Source: Bacteroidaceae bacterium (lineage in GTDB: Bacteria; Bacteroidota; Bacteroidia; Bacteroidales; Bacteroidaceae). From it: a stretch of DNA of 45,691 nucleotides. Shown one piece after another: positions 44,283 through 45,691 of this stretch. Below the pieces are notes generated by a model. It saw nothing but the letters and a program-made list of their open reading frames with translations, did no database searches and had not been told where the DNA came from. Location: positions 1 through 45,691 of the forward strand of contig JAFXQT010000100.1 in the NCBI GenBank assembly GCA_017526905.1, read 5' to 3'. The first letter of the stretch is position 1. Each line of letters opens with the position of its first letter. The position numbers and the translations under genes were made by a program.

Positions 44283-45691
44283 AAAGAAACATCATCACCA
44301 TCATCATCGCCCTCGCCGCCGTATGCGGCACATGGGCGCAGCAACAGAGAGAAATAACCATCACGGGCGACGTGAAAGACGGATTCCTGAAGACTCCGCT
44401 GACCGATGCCCATGTGTCAATATGCAGAGCCGACAGCAGTGTGCTGGTCGATTCGGCAGCGATGTTCACGGCCTACAACCGCGACCTGAGACCGCTGTTT
44501 ACCAAATACTCGGCGAAGGTGACGACCGACGCGAAAGTGCTGCTGATGCACGCCCAGCTGAAGGGCTACGGCGACGTATGGCAACGCGTGAACATCGGCA
44601 GCAAAGAGACAGAGGTGGAGGTGCCGACGATAGAGATGCGCAAGATGCGGGAACTGAACTTGAACGAAGTTGTTGTGAAAGCCACCCGTGTAAAGATGTT
44701 CTACCGGGGCGACACCATCGTCTATGATGCCACGGCATTCCAACTGCCGCAAGGCTCGATGCTTGACGACCTGATACGCCAGATGCCGGGTGTGACGCTG
44801 AACGAGGCGGGCGAGATATTCGTGAACGGACGCAAGGTGGATGAATTGCTGCTTGGTTCGCACTCGTTCATGCGGGGCAACAAGAAGGTGCTGATGGAGA
44901 ATCTTCCGTACTACACCGTGCAGAACATCAAGGTCTACGACAAGCAGTCGGACATGAGCAAAGCACTGGGCTACGACGTGGATCCGAAGAAGTTTGTGAT
45001 GGACGTGAACCTGAAACAGGAGTACCAGCGCGGCTACATCGCCAATGTGGAGGGTGCCGTGGGAACTGAGGACAGATGGCTCGGCCGTGCCTTTGCCCTC
45101 GGCTTCAGCGACCATTACCGCTTCACGCTATTAGGAAACCTGAACAATGTGAACGAGAGCCGCCACATCGGGCAGTCGGGCCAATGGACTCCAGCCTCAA
45201 TGCCAAAGAACCAGCTGACGACAAGAAGCGTGGCCGGAGAGATGGCCTACTACGCCAAGGAGGACAAGGTGAAAAACAACCTGACGGCCTCGTACACTTC
45301 GACAACAGACGTCAGCGAGAGCCGGAGCCGCTATGAGCAATTCCTGCAAGGACTGACGCCCACGTCGCTGACCGAAAGCAGCAACCACACGGGCAGCCGG
45401 ACGTGGAATGCGCACGATGAGTTCACGCTGACCAAGCCTTTCTGGCTCTATGCGGTGGCCGACTTCCGATATTCCAAGAATCACGGCGCATTCAGTTCCA
45501 TGTTCGACCAGTGGACTGACACGCTGACGGCCTCGCAGCTGAGTCGTGGTTTCAACGAGGGGACGGCATGGAGCGGAAGCATGGAGGCGCAGGGTGCATT
45601 CAATGTGGGAAAAAAACAGAAACGTATGAACTTCTACGTCAGGGCAGAGCAACGTGAGAACGAGTCGGAATCGGCCATGAGATACAGCACA
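44279..45691 (+). CDS. Outer-membrane plug/beta-barrel protein 4, 3' partial
   Basis: ATG at 44279 overlaps the TGA of the decayed gene, and the frame stays open to the window end (471 codons). It has a signal peptide (MKRNIITIIIALAAVCGTWA), a regulatory beta domain without a preceding STN domain (ITITGDVKDGFLKTPLTDAH, about 25-115), a plug-like domain (about 135-250: YRGDTIVYDATAFQ, DDLIRQMPGVTLN) and the first barrel strands. Over the plug and early barrel it is closer to protein 1 (DRWLGRAFALGFSDHYRFTL against ERWLGRGFLLGFTDKLRFTL) than to protein 2. Lacking an STN domain, it is probably regulated by but not signalling to the anti-sigma factor. The visible part ends just before the loop that holds palindromes in proteins 1 and 2. 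Confidence 0.88.
   Translation, partial: MKRNIITIIIALAAVCGTWAQQQREITITGDVKDGFLKTPLTDAHVSICRADSSVLVDSAAMFTAYNRDLRPLFTKYSAKVTTDAKVLLMHAQLKGYGDVWQRVNIGSKETEVEVPTIEMRKMRELNLNEVVVKATRVKMFYRGDTIVYDATAFQLPQGSMLDDLIRQMPGVTLNEAGEIFVNGRKVDELLLGSHSFMRGNKKVLMENLPYYTVQNIKVYDKQSDMSKALGYDVDPKKFVMDVNLKQEYQRGYIANVEGAVGTEDRWLGRAFALGFSDHYRFTLLGNLNNVNESRHIGQSGQWTPASMPKNQLTTRSVAGEMAYYAKEDKVKNNLTASYTSTTDVSESRSRYEQFLQGLTPTSLTESSNHTGSRTWNAHDEFTLTKPFWLYAVADFRYSKNHGAFSSMFDQWTDTLTASQLSRGFNEGTAWSGSMEAQGAFNVGKKQKRMNFYVRAEQRENESESAMRYST

Overview
The window looks like a chromosomal piece of a GC-rich member of the Bacteroidales, most likely Prevotellaceae or a close relative. The grounds are Bacteroidetes-type promoter boxes (TTTG / TAnnTTTG), a sigma factor / DUF4974-type anti-sigma / STN-bearing outer-membrane receptor cluster, secreted proteins with a shared 'DLxGR...KGIYIxNGKKxxxK' C-terminal tail, and dispersed palindromic and low-complexity repeats of a kind common in these genomes. 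Taxonomy is inferred from gene content only.

Left part (1-8.9 kb): the 3' part of a giant secreted multi-domain protein, strong hairpins, then an AT-rich island with one AAA+ (DUF234-type) ATPase. The island is bracketed by a 24-bp perfect direct repeat of the 3' end of the neighbouring small DUF2795-like gene, which suggests insertion.

Minus-strand block (25.1 to 9.0 kb): two paralogous secreted F5/8-type-C proteins flank an M60-type gluzincin (HExxH...E, a family of mucin and glycoprotein peptidases). Below them lie a polytopic membrane protein, a beta-propeller lipoprotein with a CxxCH motif, nagB and a PduO-type cobalamin adenosyltransferase. The first three genes form a plausible surface machine for glycoprotein capture and cleavage. 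NagB would feed glucosamine 6-phosphate into glycolysis, but that link rests only on proximity.

Middle (25.4-35.9 kb): a divergent methyltransferase-like gene, a DUF4954 left-handed beta-helix protein, two glycosyltransferases (GT4, GT2), a large MscS-type channel, an OmpA-like/TPR lipoprotein, and a thioredoxin-fold lipoprotein that has lost its CxxC.

Right part (36.0-45.7 kb): an ECF sigma factor, an anti-sigma factor, and a run of paralogous plug/beta-barrel outer-membrane proteins: two intact, one collapsed to an N/C-terminal remnant, and one cut by the window end. Most junctions are ATGA overlaps, so the cluster reads as one operon.

The most unusual signal is in 34.7-43.4 kb. At least three families of repeats that look intergenic (a CTCTACTCTTTACTCT type, a 24-bp GAATCTCGCTTCGCTCG type, and CCCTCCCT/AGGGAGGG palindromes) lie in frame inside real genes. 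They supply a lipoprotein signal peptide, the anti-sigma linker next to the membrane helix, and presumed outer-membrane loops (recurring peptide LPxREG). This resembles the protein-coding palindromic elements known from Rickettsia.
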